This document shows, one piece after another, positions 22,471 to 32,701 of a stretch of DNA of 64,000 nucleotides. Numbering within the stretch: the stretch's first letter is position 1; each line of letters begins with the position of its first letter. A program made the position numbers and the translations under genes. The notes under the pieces were generated by a model that saw only the letters and a list, made by a program, of their open reading frames with translations, was not told the origin of the DNA and ran no database searches. The stretch is from Beta vulgaris subsp. vulgaris (lineage: Eukaryota > Streptophyta > Magnoliopsida > Caryophyllales > Amaranthaceae): positions 9,470,055 through 9,534,054 of the forward strand of contig NC_079209.1 in assembly GCF_026745355.1 (NCBI RefSeq), written 5' to 3'.

Positions 22471-23780
22471 ACGAAATTTGCTGGAGCCTTCATGACTTAT
22501 GAAACCTCTATACTTGTTATTCCCATTAGTTTGACAAAGTAAAAAAAATCTTTCAGAATGATGATTCAAGAATAGTTCACTATGAAGTGACCTTGAAGGT
22601 CATGTTTGCGCCAGACATCTCCCTGGAAAACCTTACCAACCAACCAGGAACAATATCTTCACCTTGTAGGATTGACTGTGAAACATGATCCTTTATTTTG
22701 TGTCCATTAATCTGAAACTAAACACGAAAAAACAAATACTTAAAAACGTGAACCTCTTGAATATAATGACTGAAGCGTTGAATGGCAATGCTTGAGGAGG
22801 TATTGAAGGGTCGGGTGTGAAAGCGTCGTTAGCGGCATCTCGTGCTGCTACCTATCTCTAAGTTTGTTTTGATGAAACTAACTATTATACCCTCCATTCC
22901 CAATGTAATATTCACTCATGTGCTGTACAACCTTAATACTAGTTTGATGCATGGTTTTGTAGATTCTTGGAACCTTCTGTATTATCCATAGTACTCCCTC
23001 AGTCGTAGTTTAATACTTTAATCCCTTCACTTATTGTTGTTTGTCCCAATTTATATCTTTGTTACAATTAGATAGTCTTGGATATAATGGATGATCAAGA
23101 GTGCACCCATTAGAGAAAACAACTCTAGATTCATTGGATCCGAAGTTCACACCTATACAAAAAGAAATGAAGTATTTAAATTGCAACTTTAAGAAAATAA
23201 TAGGTCGGGTAAGGATGGTCGTTGCCATAGAGATATTCATGAAGCATAGTCATGAGATAAAATATTGTTCTTTCAATTTTATAACGGTTGACAAATTTTT
23301 TGGTTGTGAGATCTCGGAATATTGGTGAAGTACTAAAGTGTGGAGTTGACTTTTAGTTAAGGCTAATTATGCAATCAATTTGATCACTTGTGTTTCTGTA
23401 GTGAAAAGGTGAATGCCTTGTGCTAGAAGATGCGGTCGCGATGGAAAGTGTGGTGTGGCTGTCATGGAAAGCGGCCTGCAAGGCAGAGAACATAAACTAC
23501 CCTCGAGGGTTGCCTCTCCAACAGTCAAGTCAAAGAAATGTCCACGAAAGATTTAGAGAGAGAAAGTGCTCTGAATCCCCTCAATGTAAGTACAAATGGG
23601 GTATTATAATACTTTTTCTCACTCTTGGGTGCCTTATACCCCATGCATGTCCATGTGTACGATCTTCATTTAGCCAAATGATGCGTAATGATGAGTATCG
23701 TGTTCTTGGCATCACTATGGCCGCTATGGGCCTAACAACCTCTATCATGTACTGACTGACCTTGAGTTATTGTTGTTAAC
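22471..23780. other. Non-coding DNA, with one Stowaway-like end
   Basis: A single Stowaway-type end (TACTCCCTCAGTCGTAG) at about 22992 with no clear partner suggests a broken mariner-type element. A 111-codon open frame at 23420-23755 has no recognisable domain and looks accidental. Otherwise nothing seen. Confidence 0.5.
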
Positions 23781-23784
23781 TTGT

Positions 23785-24090
23785 CTTCGCATCCATCATT
23801 ATATCCATGTCTGCCATGGTAGTGGCCATGAAGAGATTTGAGATTACACCCATACAACTATGTTGTCGCATCCACCATCATATATATCCATGTCCACCAT
23901 GGTAGTGGCCGCGAAGAGAGTTGATTTCATACCATTTCAACTATGTCAACACATCTATCAATATATACATGTCCATCATGGTAGTGGCCGCGATATAGTC
24001 ATGTAATTAATATGTCACCGCATCCATCATTATATCTATGTCCATTATGGTAGTGGTTGTGAAGAGAGTTCGAGTCATACCCATACAAAA
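23785..24090. repeat. Tandem repeat of an 85-90-bp unit, about four copies
   Basis: The core CATGGTAGTGGCC recurs at roughly 80-90-bp spacing, preceded each time by CATCCATCATTATAT and CATGTCCA-like strings and followed by GAAGAGAGTT. Copies are diverged by substitutions and small indels. Confidence 0.8.
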
Positions 24091-24828
24091 CTTGTGTACA
24101 TCTGGGCTTTGGCCTTAACCTAGGCCATATATAGTGGCCGCTTCAAGAATTTAGGATATTGTATTACCACTATTAACCACATATGCATGAATAAAAAATC
24201 TAATAGTTCATAATGTAAGTTTTATCCAAAAACTAATGGTCATCCATATTACAATCATATAATTACTTTCTAATAAATAACCAAATAGTTCTCAAAATAA
24301 ATAAATAATAAAGTCTCCCAAGTTATTTAGGTCATCTATATGAAAACAAGAAAGAAAAGATAAATAGAAGAAATGACAATAGAGCAAAATAAAAGAAGCA
24401 ATATGAATCTAATCCTTGACCTATTCGTCAATCAGTGTATTTTATTGCAAGTCCAACTACCATGCATTAGAGCACCTACTTGTTTATAGAATAAGTTTCA
24501 TTCGGAAATCATGATATTTTAGATTCAAGTATGAAATTTGTTGCTCTTATTTCACATATTCAAACTACCTTGTTCTTGAATTCCCACATACACTTGGATT
24601 CTCATACTGTCATACACGTGCATACTCATTTTCGTGCAAGATGATGATTCTACAAACTAAAATGTCATTGGAAAATATTTGCAAGAAATTAATTACATTT
24701 CGTTCTCAAAGCTTTTGCTATACAATCTCATGTAAGGTTATACATATACAGATTAATCACCTAAACTTTTCAACAAATAAAAGAATGAAAGAATTTTTTA
24801 ATTACAATTCAGACAACTATGTGCATGA

Positions 24829-26112
24829 TTAGAACAACTTGCTTGCAAACTCATCTACACATCCTCCATTTCTTCTTGATTTGTCAGCTAAATCTCTTAG
24901 TTCAGACAAACTCCTTCCCAAATGCAAAGCCATCTTCATCTCAAAGACCTCCCCATTTTCTCTCTTCCCTAAATCACCCTCTTCTAAAGTAGACTCAACA
25001 GTCTCTTCTAAGAGCTTAAAAAACCCACCACAATTCCTGTACATCTCAAACACCATCCCTACTTGCCCACCATGCTCTATGGTGTTTACAGCAGCTGCCA
25101 TCGATCCGGCAACCGCGGCAACAACGCCTGCCACTGGACCACCAAAAGCAGCCCCAACGGCCGCCACGCCGGTCAAAAGTGGACCAGAGACAGCCAACAT
25201 TTTATTAAACTTCAATGCTTTATTCCCTAAGTGAACATAATCTACAACATCTTTTCTCTTTGTCACTCCTACTATCTCTCTCATATCCTCTTCCAACTCT
25301 TTACTCCAACCATTATTTTGCTCATTATCACCTTTGTTGTTGTTGTAAAAACATGTATTATTATCAACTGATGATGAACTTACTGTCTGTTGTTTTTTAG
25401 ACGGCCACCACACAGCTGGCTCCAAAGTCTTAGGAAACTTATCAAGCATGGCACCCAACAGCGGCAACGGATACGCTCTATCTAACGCCACCACCTCCGC
25501 CACCGCTTCCTCCACGTCTTTCTGCACCGGTGTTCTTACTGCGAGGCCGGTTTCGATCTTTCGTTGAAGCTTCTTAAACAGCCTCACCGCGTTCCTTTGC
25601 TCCTCAACCAACTGAGAAGGTTGGATCTTATTCATTATCAGAAGAATTCCTGTGCCTGCAACAAACAGTAAGGTTGAAGATACCCTCAACCCTAACCCAT
25701 GGGGCCCACTCGCTTCAGCGAGTCCTGCCATGGTAACTGCAGTTAAGGTGATCATGTTGACTGAGTTTAACAACAATGAGTTCCAATTCTCACGTTGGTT
25801 ACATATGTTTTGGTGCATTTCTATACGATCACTTATTTCTTCTAAGATCGCATAATAGAGTTTAATGGTTGTTTGGTTTTGGACATTTTTAGTGGGTGTA
25901 ATTGGTTTTGATTCTCTTGACAACAAAGGGAGATTAGTAAGCTTATTATTAAGCTCCTTAATAAGAAGTTGTTTTTGAGCTTGATTTGGTACTTTTGGGA
26001 CTGATATTTTTGGGTACTTTAGGTATTTAGGAACATTAATTGCATTTTTTGTGATAATGAATTTGTTTGAATAAGAAAGAGAACTTTTTGTGGGTAATTG
26101 TAAAGTAACCAT
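24829..26112 (-). CDS. F-box-like gene A (At4g22030-type, 'probable F-box protein' family)
   Basis: Intronless, 427 residues from the start chosen here. The family is usually annotated 'probable F-box protein At4g22030', but no F-box (LPxDLxxxIL-type) motif is visible, so the name should not be taken as function. The N-terminus is Ser/Thr/Lys-rich and positively charged, compatible with an organelle presequence but unproven. A conserved core contains HQNICNQRENWNSLLLNSVN, a hydrophobic stretch (MITLTAVTMAGLA, LLFVAGTGILLIM), QLVEEQRNAVRLFKKLQ and LDRAYPLPLLGAMLDKFPK. A Gly/Ala-rich hydrophobic segment (LLTGVAAVGAAFGGPVAGVV) follows, then NTIEHGGQVGMVFEMYRNC. I take Met at 26112 because genes B and C start at the matching codon; an in-frame Met at 26145 would add 11 residues. 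A TATA-like GTATAAATAT lies about 140 bp upstream. Confidence 0.85.
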   Translation of the reverse strand: MVTLQLPTKSSLSYSNKFIITKNAINVPKYLKYPKISVPKVPNQAQKQLLIKELNNKLTNLPLLSRESKPITPTKNVQNQTTIKLYYAILEEISDRIEMHQNICNQRENWNSLLLNSVNMITLTAVTMAGLAEASGPHGLGLRVSSTLLFVAGTGILLIMNKIQPSQLVEEQRNAVRLFKKLQRKIETGLAVRTPVQKDVEEAVAEVVALDRAYPLPLLGAMLDKFPKTLEPAVWWPSKKQQTVSSSSVDNNTCFYNNNKGDNEQNNGWSKELEEDMREIVGVTKRKDVVDYVHLGNKALKFNKMLAVSGPLLTGVAAVGAAFGGPVAGVVAAVAGSMAAAVNTIEHGGQVGMVFEMYRNCGGFFKLLEETVESTLEEGDLGKRENGEVFEMKMALHLGRSLSELRDLADKSRRNGGCVDEFASKLF

Positions 26113-26250
26113 ATTTGAAATAAGATCTGGAACTGAAGATTTCAATTTGTAAGTTTGTAGAAAAATGGATGATATTGTGATGTTGTTCTCTTTGAATTGA
26201 ATGATGGTATTGAATATTGATGATGTTTTGGGGACTTAGTTTGGGTAGCT

Positions 26251-26260
26251 AATATTTATA
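26251..26260 (-). promoter_or_regulatory. Candidate TATA box of F-box-like gene A
   Basis: GTATAAATAT on the minus strand about 140 bp before the chosen start, in a region otherwise lacking open frames. Confidence 0.45.
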
Positions 26261-27249
26261 CTTGTTTTTGAGAGGAAAATCTAATAAACAAATAAGGAAA
26301 AGTAGTAAGGAAAACTGGGTCAGCCTTGAAGATGTTGACTGGTTTGCATGAGATATGGAGTTTTTGACTTGGCCAATTTGGGCAAAGACAAAAAAAGTTG
26401 AGACTTTTTCATGTATTGCGTACTATATGAATATCAACTAGGATTCAACTATTCACGTCGTTCGTTGTTTAAGTCTTTTCAAAGTTCAATTTGGGGTTGT
26501 AGTAATTGGTAAAATTCACAACACTTTGATTTGTTCTAATATAGAGGCTGTTAGTGAATTAAGCCTATTATCCCTTTTAACCGCCATAGATACTAGCTAA
26601 GGTCTTAAGTCTTTTACTTGACAAGTTATGAGTGCTTGGCATGCAATTATAGAATGACATATCATGAGTTCCACTTTCAACTTGTAAATATTCAACTAAT
26701 AGAAAAGTGATGGTAGAAAAAACTAAAATGAGTGTCTGTCTATCTGACATCTATTGATATTATTCTCGTTAGTGTACTTCAAATTTTGTATTTTTGAAAT
26801 GGGCATTTCCAATTAATTCTTTTTAAATGATCTAATGACCATGTAATATTTTCTTTATAATTGTAAAAAAAAAAATGTTCGGGACCCTCCAATCCTCACA
26901 AGAAGAATAACTAATATACCACTTATAAAATGAAAATGTACAGCAGAACTATTACAAGAATTACTTGGAAAAAAAAAGAAGAAATTAAATGTGCTTGTTG
27001 CTGTGAGAAGTTTTTTCACTTCTGCTTAACTTTTAAAGCAAGTAAATACTATATTCAATTAATCTTATTTCTAAGAGTGGTCACCCCCTTTTAGACCTAT
27101 TATCTTGTTGTTCGATTTTCTCAAATCGAAGCGTCTTGTATGTGGCGCAGCGCTTGCGTTTGTCAGTCTGATAACTCATTTTTAGAAGGCATATCTCACT
27201 CGTTTTTCATCGAAATCGAGCTTTGGACTAGGCGTTGGATATCTATTGA
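26261..27249. other. AT-rich intergenic DNA
   Basis: No gene seen. GGTCACCCCCTTTTAGAC at about 27078 has a rough inverted match (AAAAGGGTGTCACCCC) at about 27391, possibly the ends of an old small DNA element. Confidence 0.45.
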
Positions 27250-29060
27250 GCATAATTTTTGTCTCCAACTTGAATTTTCTAGAAATATTGAGTGAGCAAT
27301 AAGATATGAACTTTTAAAGTTGACCCTTTGTGTACACACTCTTATGAATAGATGGAGTTACTTGTGTGAATATGTGGTTAGCCTTACCTATAAAAGGGTG
27401 TCACCCCGATAAATACACGTGATTAATTTTATAGCAAAAAAAATACCAATCAGTTTAATATTATGTACAAATGAGCAAGGTTACTCGTATTAACAAATGG
27501 GGTCATTTTTGTGAACAAATTGAGGGTACTCGTATGATTAAATAGGGTTGTCGTATGATTAAATAAGGTTACTCGTGTATACAAGTTAGGTTACTCGATC
27601 GTATGAATAGATGACGTTACTTTTGTGAATAGTGGGGGTCACTCATATGATTAAGTAGGATTGTCATATGATTAAATAGGATTATCATATGATTAAGTGA
27701 TGTTACCTGTATGAAGAATTGTGGTTACTTTCGTGAACAATTAGGGTTACTTGTATAATTAAATAGGGTCTGGGTATGGTAAAGTGAGGTTACTCGTATA
27801 AATAAATGGGGTCACTTTGTGAACAATTGGGGTAAGTTGTATGATAAATAGGATTGTCCTGCGACTAAGTGCGGTTACTCGTATGAAGAAATGGGGTAAC
27901 TTGTATGAATAAATGGGGTTACTTTTGTGAACACTTTGGTTATGCTCGTTTGAATAAATGGGATTACTAATAAGTTTACTCTTATGAATGTATGGGGTTA
28001 CTAATGTGGATAAAATGGGGTTACTTTTGTGAGCAATAGGGGTTACTCATATGATTACATAAGGTCGTCATATGATTAAATGAGATTATTCGTATGAAGT
28101 TATCGGATTTCTCTCATGAATGAATGGGGTTACTTGTTTGAATAAAGGTGGTAATTAATCAGTTTACTTTTACAAATTAAATGAATGGGTTTACTCGTTT
28201 GAACAAATGCAGATACTTTTATGAACCTTTGAGGTTACTCATATGATTAAATGAGGTTACTCGTATAAATAATTGAGGTTACTATTATGAATAAATTGTT
28301 TACTCATAAGATTAAACGAGATTACTCATGGATTAAAAGTTATTACTTGTATGACTAAATGAGAAACTAATCAATCTACTATTATGATTGTACTCCTTTG
28401 AATAAATGTAGTTACCTTTGTGAACAAGTAAGGTTATTCATATGATTAAATGAGGTTACTAGTATTAATAAATTAGGCTACTAGTATGAATAAATGAGTT
28501 TACTCATAAAATTAAACGAGGTTACTCATATGAAGAAACGAGGTTACTCATAAATTAAAATGACATTACTTGTATGATTAAACGAGAAAATGAGAAACTA
28601 ATCAATTTAGTCTTATGAATAATAGGGTTAATAGTTTGATTAATTACAGTTACTTTTGTGAACGATTGGGATTACTCATATGATTAATTCAGGTTACTCG
28701 TATAAATAAATGAGGTTACAAGTATGGATAAGTAAGGTTACTCACATGATGAGGCGGGGTTATTTATAGCTTAAATGACATTACTTATACAGTTGTATGA
28801 CTAAATGATAAAATGAAAAACTAATCAATTTACTGTCGTGGATGAAAGGGGTTATTAGTTTGAATATTGTGGTTACTTTTGTGAATAGTTAGAGTTATTT
28901 GTATGGTTAAATGAAGTTACTCGTATAAATAAATGAGGTTACTATTATAAATAAATGGGATTACTTATAACATTAAAAAAGGTTACTCATTAAATTAATT
29001 GAGTTTACTCATAATTTAAACGACATTACTTGTATGAATGAACGAGACTACTCATATACT
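27250..29060. repeat. Degenerate minisatellite-like array, GGTTACTCRTATGAWTAAATG units
   Basis: About 1.6-1.8 kb made mostly of diverged tandem copies of a ~24-30-bp unit: GG(G)TTACT, then CRTATGA or TTTGTGAA, then a TAAATG or CAATTGG tail. The variant blocks recur in a rough higher order (CGTATGAATAAATG, TTTGTGAACAATTGG, CATATGATTAAATG). Both strands are full of stops, so it is not coding. Confidence 0.85.
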
Positions 29061-29387
29061 CCAACGACATTAAAGGATCGCTTTTGATGTGGTGCAAAGA
29101 AAGGTAATTCTTTCTAGTTTTAAGTTAGGGAATTTACCATTTATATACTTGCGTAGCCTTGTTTTCCGAAAGAAACTTACCATTTGCTAATGTGAAATAT
29201 TGAGAGAAAGGTTTGACGAAGATCCGAACTTGGGTTTAAGAGACTTATCTTATGCTGGTGGAGTTCAGTTCATAAACTCTGTGTTGTTGTCTATGCACTC
29301 ATATTGTGCTACTGTATTCATACTATCTAAGGGTGTCTTGAAGAGGATAACATCCATAAATTGACAATACATTTTAGGAGGGGACCT

Positions 29388-29452
29388 AGTGCATAGTGCA
29401 TAGTGCATAGTGCATAGTGCATAGTGCATAGTGCATAGTGCATAGGTTATTT
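29388..29452. repeat. Heptamer tandem repeat (TAGTGCA)n, about nine copies
   Basis: An almost perfect uninterrupted run of the 7-bp unit, directly before the hairpin MITE. Confidence 0.95.
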
Positions 29453-29467
29453 AGCTATTTGTTTTTA

Positions 29468-29900
29468 GGATATTATCTCAGATAATCATGACATATATCC
29501 CTTTTTCCAAAATAACTCCTATATTGTCACCCCTATCGTGGATAATCATAAATTTGTAATTTGTCATTAAACATGATGAAATTACACTTGGTTTGACTTT
29601 GAAAGGGTTTGATGCCATTTAGGAAGGTGGTTGATAGCTATTAAAAAAATAATCAGTTTTGATACATAATTCAAGGATTTTATTTTTGACAGCAGACTAT
29701 CTTTTTAAAATTCAATGCCATCAACCACCTTCTTAAATGGCAGCAAACTCATTCAAAATTTAACCAAGTTAACATCGTTTGTAATTTCATCATGTTTAAT
29801 GACAAATTACAAAGTTTGGATTATCTGCGATAGAGGTGACAATGTGGGGGTTAATTGGGAAAAAGGGCTATATGTCAAGATTATCAGATATAATAACCTC
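29468..29900. mobile_element. Hairpin-forming MITE with ~200-bp arms
   Basis: The left arm (GGATATTATCTCAGATAATC...) is the diverged reverse complement of the right arm (...GATTATCAGATATAATAACC). Pairing continues through GTAATTTGTCATTAAACATG and the GGAAGGTGGTTGAT stretch to a loop near 29660. GTTTTTA occurs directly outside both ends (29461-29467 and 29901-29907), a candidate duplication of at least 7 bp (8 with one mismatch). Confidence 0.8.
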
Positions 29901-30004
29901 GTTTTTAAATTTATTCAACAAAATTGATAAATATGACATATGTACTTGAAGACATTATTCTCATAAAAGGAAATAGATATCAATTATGAGATTAATATCT
30001 TTAA

Positions 30005-30848
30005 GTAACTATGTTCTACTTGCCGATATTTGCTCTGATAGTGGGTGTGAGAGTTTGCTTGATTTTTCCCCTGCGGCGTCTATGTGTGATATCTTAGCAA
30101 AATGGCGTGGCCTTGATAACAGATTGAAGATTAAAGGAGCTTACTTGGCATGTGTCTTGTGGGAAGAGAGAAACAACTTGCTTTTTAACAACAAAATTAC
30201 CTCTCATGTTATTCTATTGGCTCGTGTCTCACGGTTTGTGGAAGAGAATGCAAAGTATGCTCGCCAAATTTACACAGTGAGCATGACTGCCCCATGCAGC
30301 AGCCCACGTCATTGGGTTCCTCCCCCAGCAGGTGCCACGAAAATAAATGTGGATGCATGCCTTGGTGTTGAAGGATGGGTGGGCCTTAGTGCCATTGCCC
30401 GCATATCAAATGGTGATGTAGTCTTTGCTGCTACGCGTCGTGTTAAAGCGTATTGGGCTGCTGAAATTGCGGAAGCTAAAGCCCTTGAAATGGCTGTGAG
30501 GCTGGGCAAAAGATATGGGCTGCAGGAGATCGTTCTGGAATCGGATTGTCAAGTTGTTATTAATCGCCTCTCCAATTAGCATGCTATTTTTTTGTCATAC
30601 CTAGATATTACTCTCTCCAGCATTTAATCCTCGTGTGTTTGTTTTTCTTCTGTTGTATGGTCGCATGTTAAGCCCAATGGGAATTATGTAGCACATCATC
30701 TAGCTAAGATAATCCCTTTTGGGATTGAACAGATTTGGGAGAACCATTACCCCCCCGGAGGTGGCTCCCTATATTTTGATGGACAATTTGTCCTCGAGTT
30801 AATTTAAGTGATACTTTTCCCCTCAAAAAAAAAGGTAACTATGTTCTA
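30005..30848 (+). mobile_element. Short 5'-truncated LINE with 14-bp target-site duplication
   Basis: The insert (30019-30834) is flanked by GTAACTATGTTCTA at 30005-30018 and 30835-30848. It ends CCCCTC followed by nine A's. Only the 3' end of ORF2 remains. The protein is closest to LINE-3 (GWVGL, ARNS/ARIS, FAATRRV). Confidence 0.95.
30019..30579 (+). pseudogene. LINE ORF2 C-terminal fragment, RNase H
   Basis: The open frame (197 codons from an ATG in the flanking DNA at 29986) covers a LINE linker and the RNase H core (KINVDACLGVEGWVG, AEAKALEMAV, LESDCQVVINRLSN) and stops at 30577-30579. The expected rest (conserved SHVKRDGN-like region) continues with stops to 30780. The start Met belongs to target DNA, so any product would be chimeric. 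No function expected. Confidence 0.85.
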
Positions 30849-31041
30849 TGTATCAATTTTGTTAAATAAACATTAAAAAATAGCTAAACTTATGGACTGG
30901 ATGCTTAGGTTAGAAAAACCGATAAAAATATTAGTGGTCAGGTATCTATATCTCCGATGGAACATATAATTTTTTTTGGTAGTAGCGAGGTTTGATGAAT
31001 TGCTGACGGCTAGATGTTTATAAACAACACCCATTAATAAA

Positions 31042-31250
31042 ACTTCCTCCGTTATATTTTAAATGAAATGTAGGGCCTTAATACTGAGATTATTTAAGAG
31101 AGCAGATCAGAGATAGAGAGGAAGAAAAAGAGGGACTCATGTGATGAGAAAAGGGATAAGTAGAAGTGAATACCATATGAAGTATGTTTCATTCATTTTG
31201 AAACGACCTAAATGGTAAGTATTTTATTTATTTTAGAACAGAGGAAGTAA
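31042..31250. mobile_element. Stowaway-like MITE, ~209 bp
   Basis: Inverted ends ACTTCCTCCGTTATATTTTA and TTTATTTTAGAACAGAGGAAGT (imperfect). Confidence 0.7.
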
Positions 31251-31380
31251 TATACAGCAGTGTAATTTTAAATAACAGATAATTGGTAAAAAAAAATTAA
31301 TTTGTGTGCCATTACACGTGTCGCCCAAAAAAACTGCAAATGTTTAAAATTATGACACATGCCAAGTGGAAAGTCTAGAT

Positions 31381-31590
31381 CACTCTGTTCTTTGGACTGA
31401 ACTGAACTGAACTGAATTTGTGTGAACTAAACTAAACTGAACTAAACTTAATTTGTCTGAACTGTACAGAACTGAATTGAAGTGAATGAGAAGTGTGAGA
31501 GGAAACTAATTGAACTGAACTGATTTTTTCTTGAATTTGTCTGAACTGAATTATTTTTCATCAATTTAATCCAAAAGAACATATCCTTAA
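31381..31590. mobile_element. Tourist-like MITE with CTGAA pentamers, diverged
   Basis: Ends CTCTGTTCTTTGGACTGAAC and AATCCAAAAGAACATATCCTTA are inverted matches, and the inside is a run of CTGAA/CTAAA pentamers. It is the same family as 61082-61400 but decayed. A 71-codon minus-strand frame over it is not a gene. Confidence 0.65.
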
Positions 31591-31890
31591 CAAGCGTCAA
31601 GTTCCATGATGTTGCTAGCCCAAAAAAATGTAACATTTGCAAGTTTCGAAAAGTATAGATCACAAATAATATGTTTTAAAAAAACAAAATCGTATGTTTT
31701 TATTCTATATCAACATCAATTTGATATGATTTCGTCATATTTTTTTTATTTTACCTTTCTCTAACCATCATTTGAATTTGTGGAAAAAACAACACAAATA
31801 ATATTTATTTATTCACAAACATTATTTGTTATATACACAAACATTATATGTTTCATTCCTTACAAAAGGAATATAAGAAGAAGATAATAC

Positions 31891-32210
31891 TACCTCCGTT
31901 TCCTAAAGATCTTCCTTGTTACTGTTACTACAAATACCAATGAGAATCAAGTTGTATGGGGTGTGGGGTGGGTAAAGTAGGAGAGAGAAAGGGGTTAAGA
32001 TAAATAAACAAATAAAAAGGGGTTAAAGTAGGAGAGAGAAAGGAAGTAAAATTGAATTAATAATGTAATGGTGGATCATATGATAGGGACATGAGAGTGT
32101 AAAAAGGGGGGGGGGGGGGAATTCCAAATAAGGAATAAAGTAAGATGAAAGATCTTTTGGAAACGCACTTAAACGGAAAGAGGGAATATCTTTAGGAAAA
32201 GGAGGGAGTA
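31891..32210. mobile_element. Stowaway-like MITE, 320 bp
   Basis: Starts TACCTCCGTTTCCTAAAGAT and ends ATCTTTAGGAAAAGGAGGGAGTA (inverted), TA at both ends. It contains a G-run at about 32107. Confidence 0.8.
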
Positions 32211-32317
32211 TGATATAATTTCATCAAATTTTCATTTTACTCCTCTCAAACCATTATTTATATTTGTGTGAAAAACAACACCAAAATTATTTGCTTGTAC
32301 ACAAACACTATATATTA

Positions 32318-32523
32318 TACTTCCTCCGTTTCATAATACTCGCTACACTTTCTATTGTGGGAAGTTTGACATTACACTTCCTTTTTGGGCAATAAACTCT
32401 CTTTATCTCTCTCCTCTCACATGGGTCCCTTTTCTTTTTACTCTCTACCTCTCTCTTCTCCAAAAATTGTCTAGGAGTCCGTGAATTGAGAAGTGTAGCG
32501 AGTATTATGAAAAGGAGGAAGTA
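32318..32523. mobile_element. Stowaway-like MITE, 206 bp
   Basis: Long inverted ends: TACTTCCTCCGTTTCATAAT...CGCTACACTT and AAGTGTAGCG...ATTATGAAAAGGAGGAAGTA. The TA ends and arm length are typical. Confidence 0.88.
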
Positions 32524-32701
32524 TTATTATATACACAAATAATATATTTTTCTTTTTTGCAATTCAAAGTATTTATTGATAACCAAAAGGATTTACAAAT
32601 AAAACAACTATAGGCAACAGGCTGCCTAAATAACAGTACCTTACAAACCCTCAAGCAAAGGTAACAACCTGCCTAGCCACCAGAACCTGAAAGCCTTCAA
32701 A

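Noticed and set aside
23420..23755. 111-codon plus-strand open frame
   Set aside because: No recognisable domain, codon use like non-coding DNA, lies between repeats.
27250..29060. CRISPR or protein-repeat gene
   Set aside because: No constant repeat-spacer form and stops in all frames.
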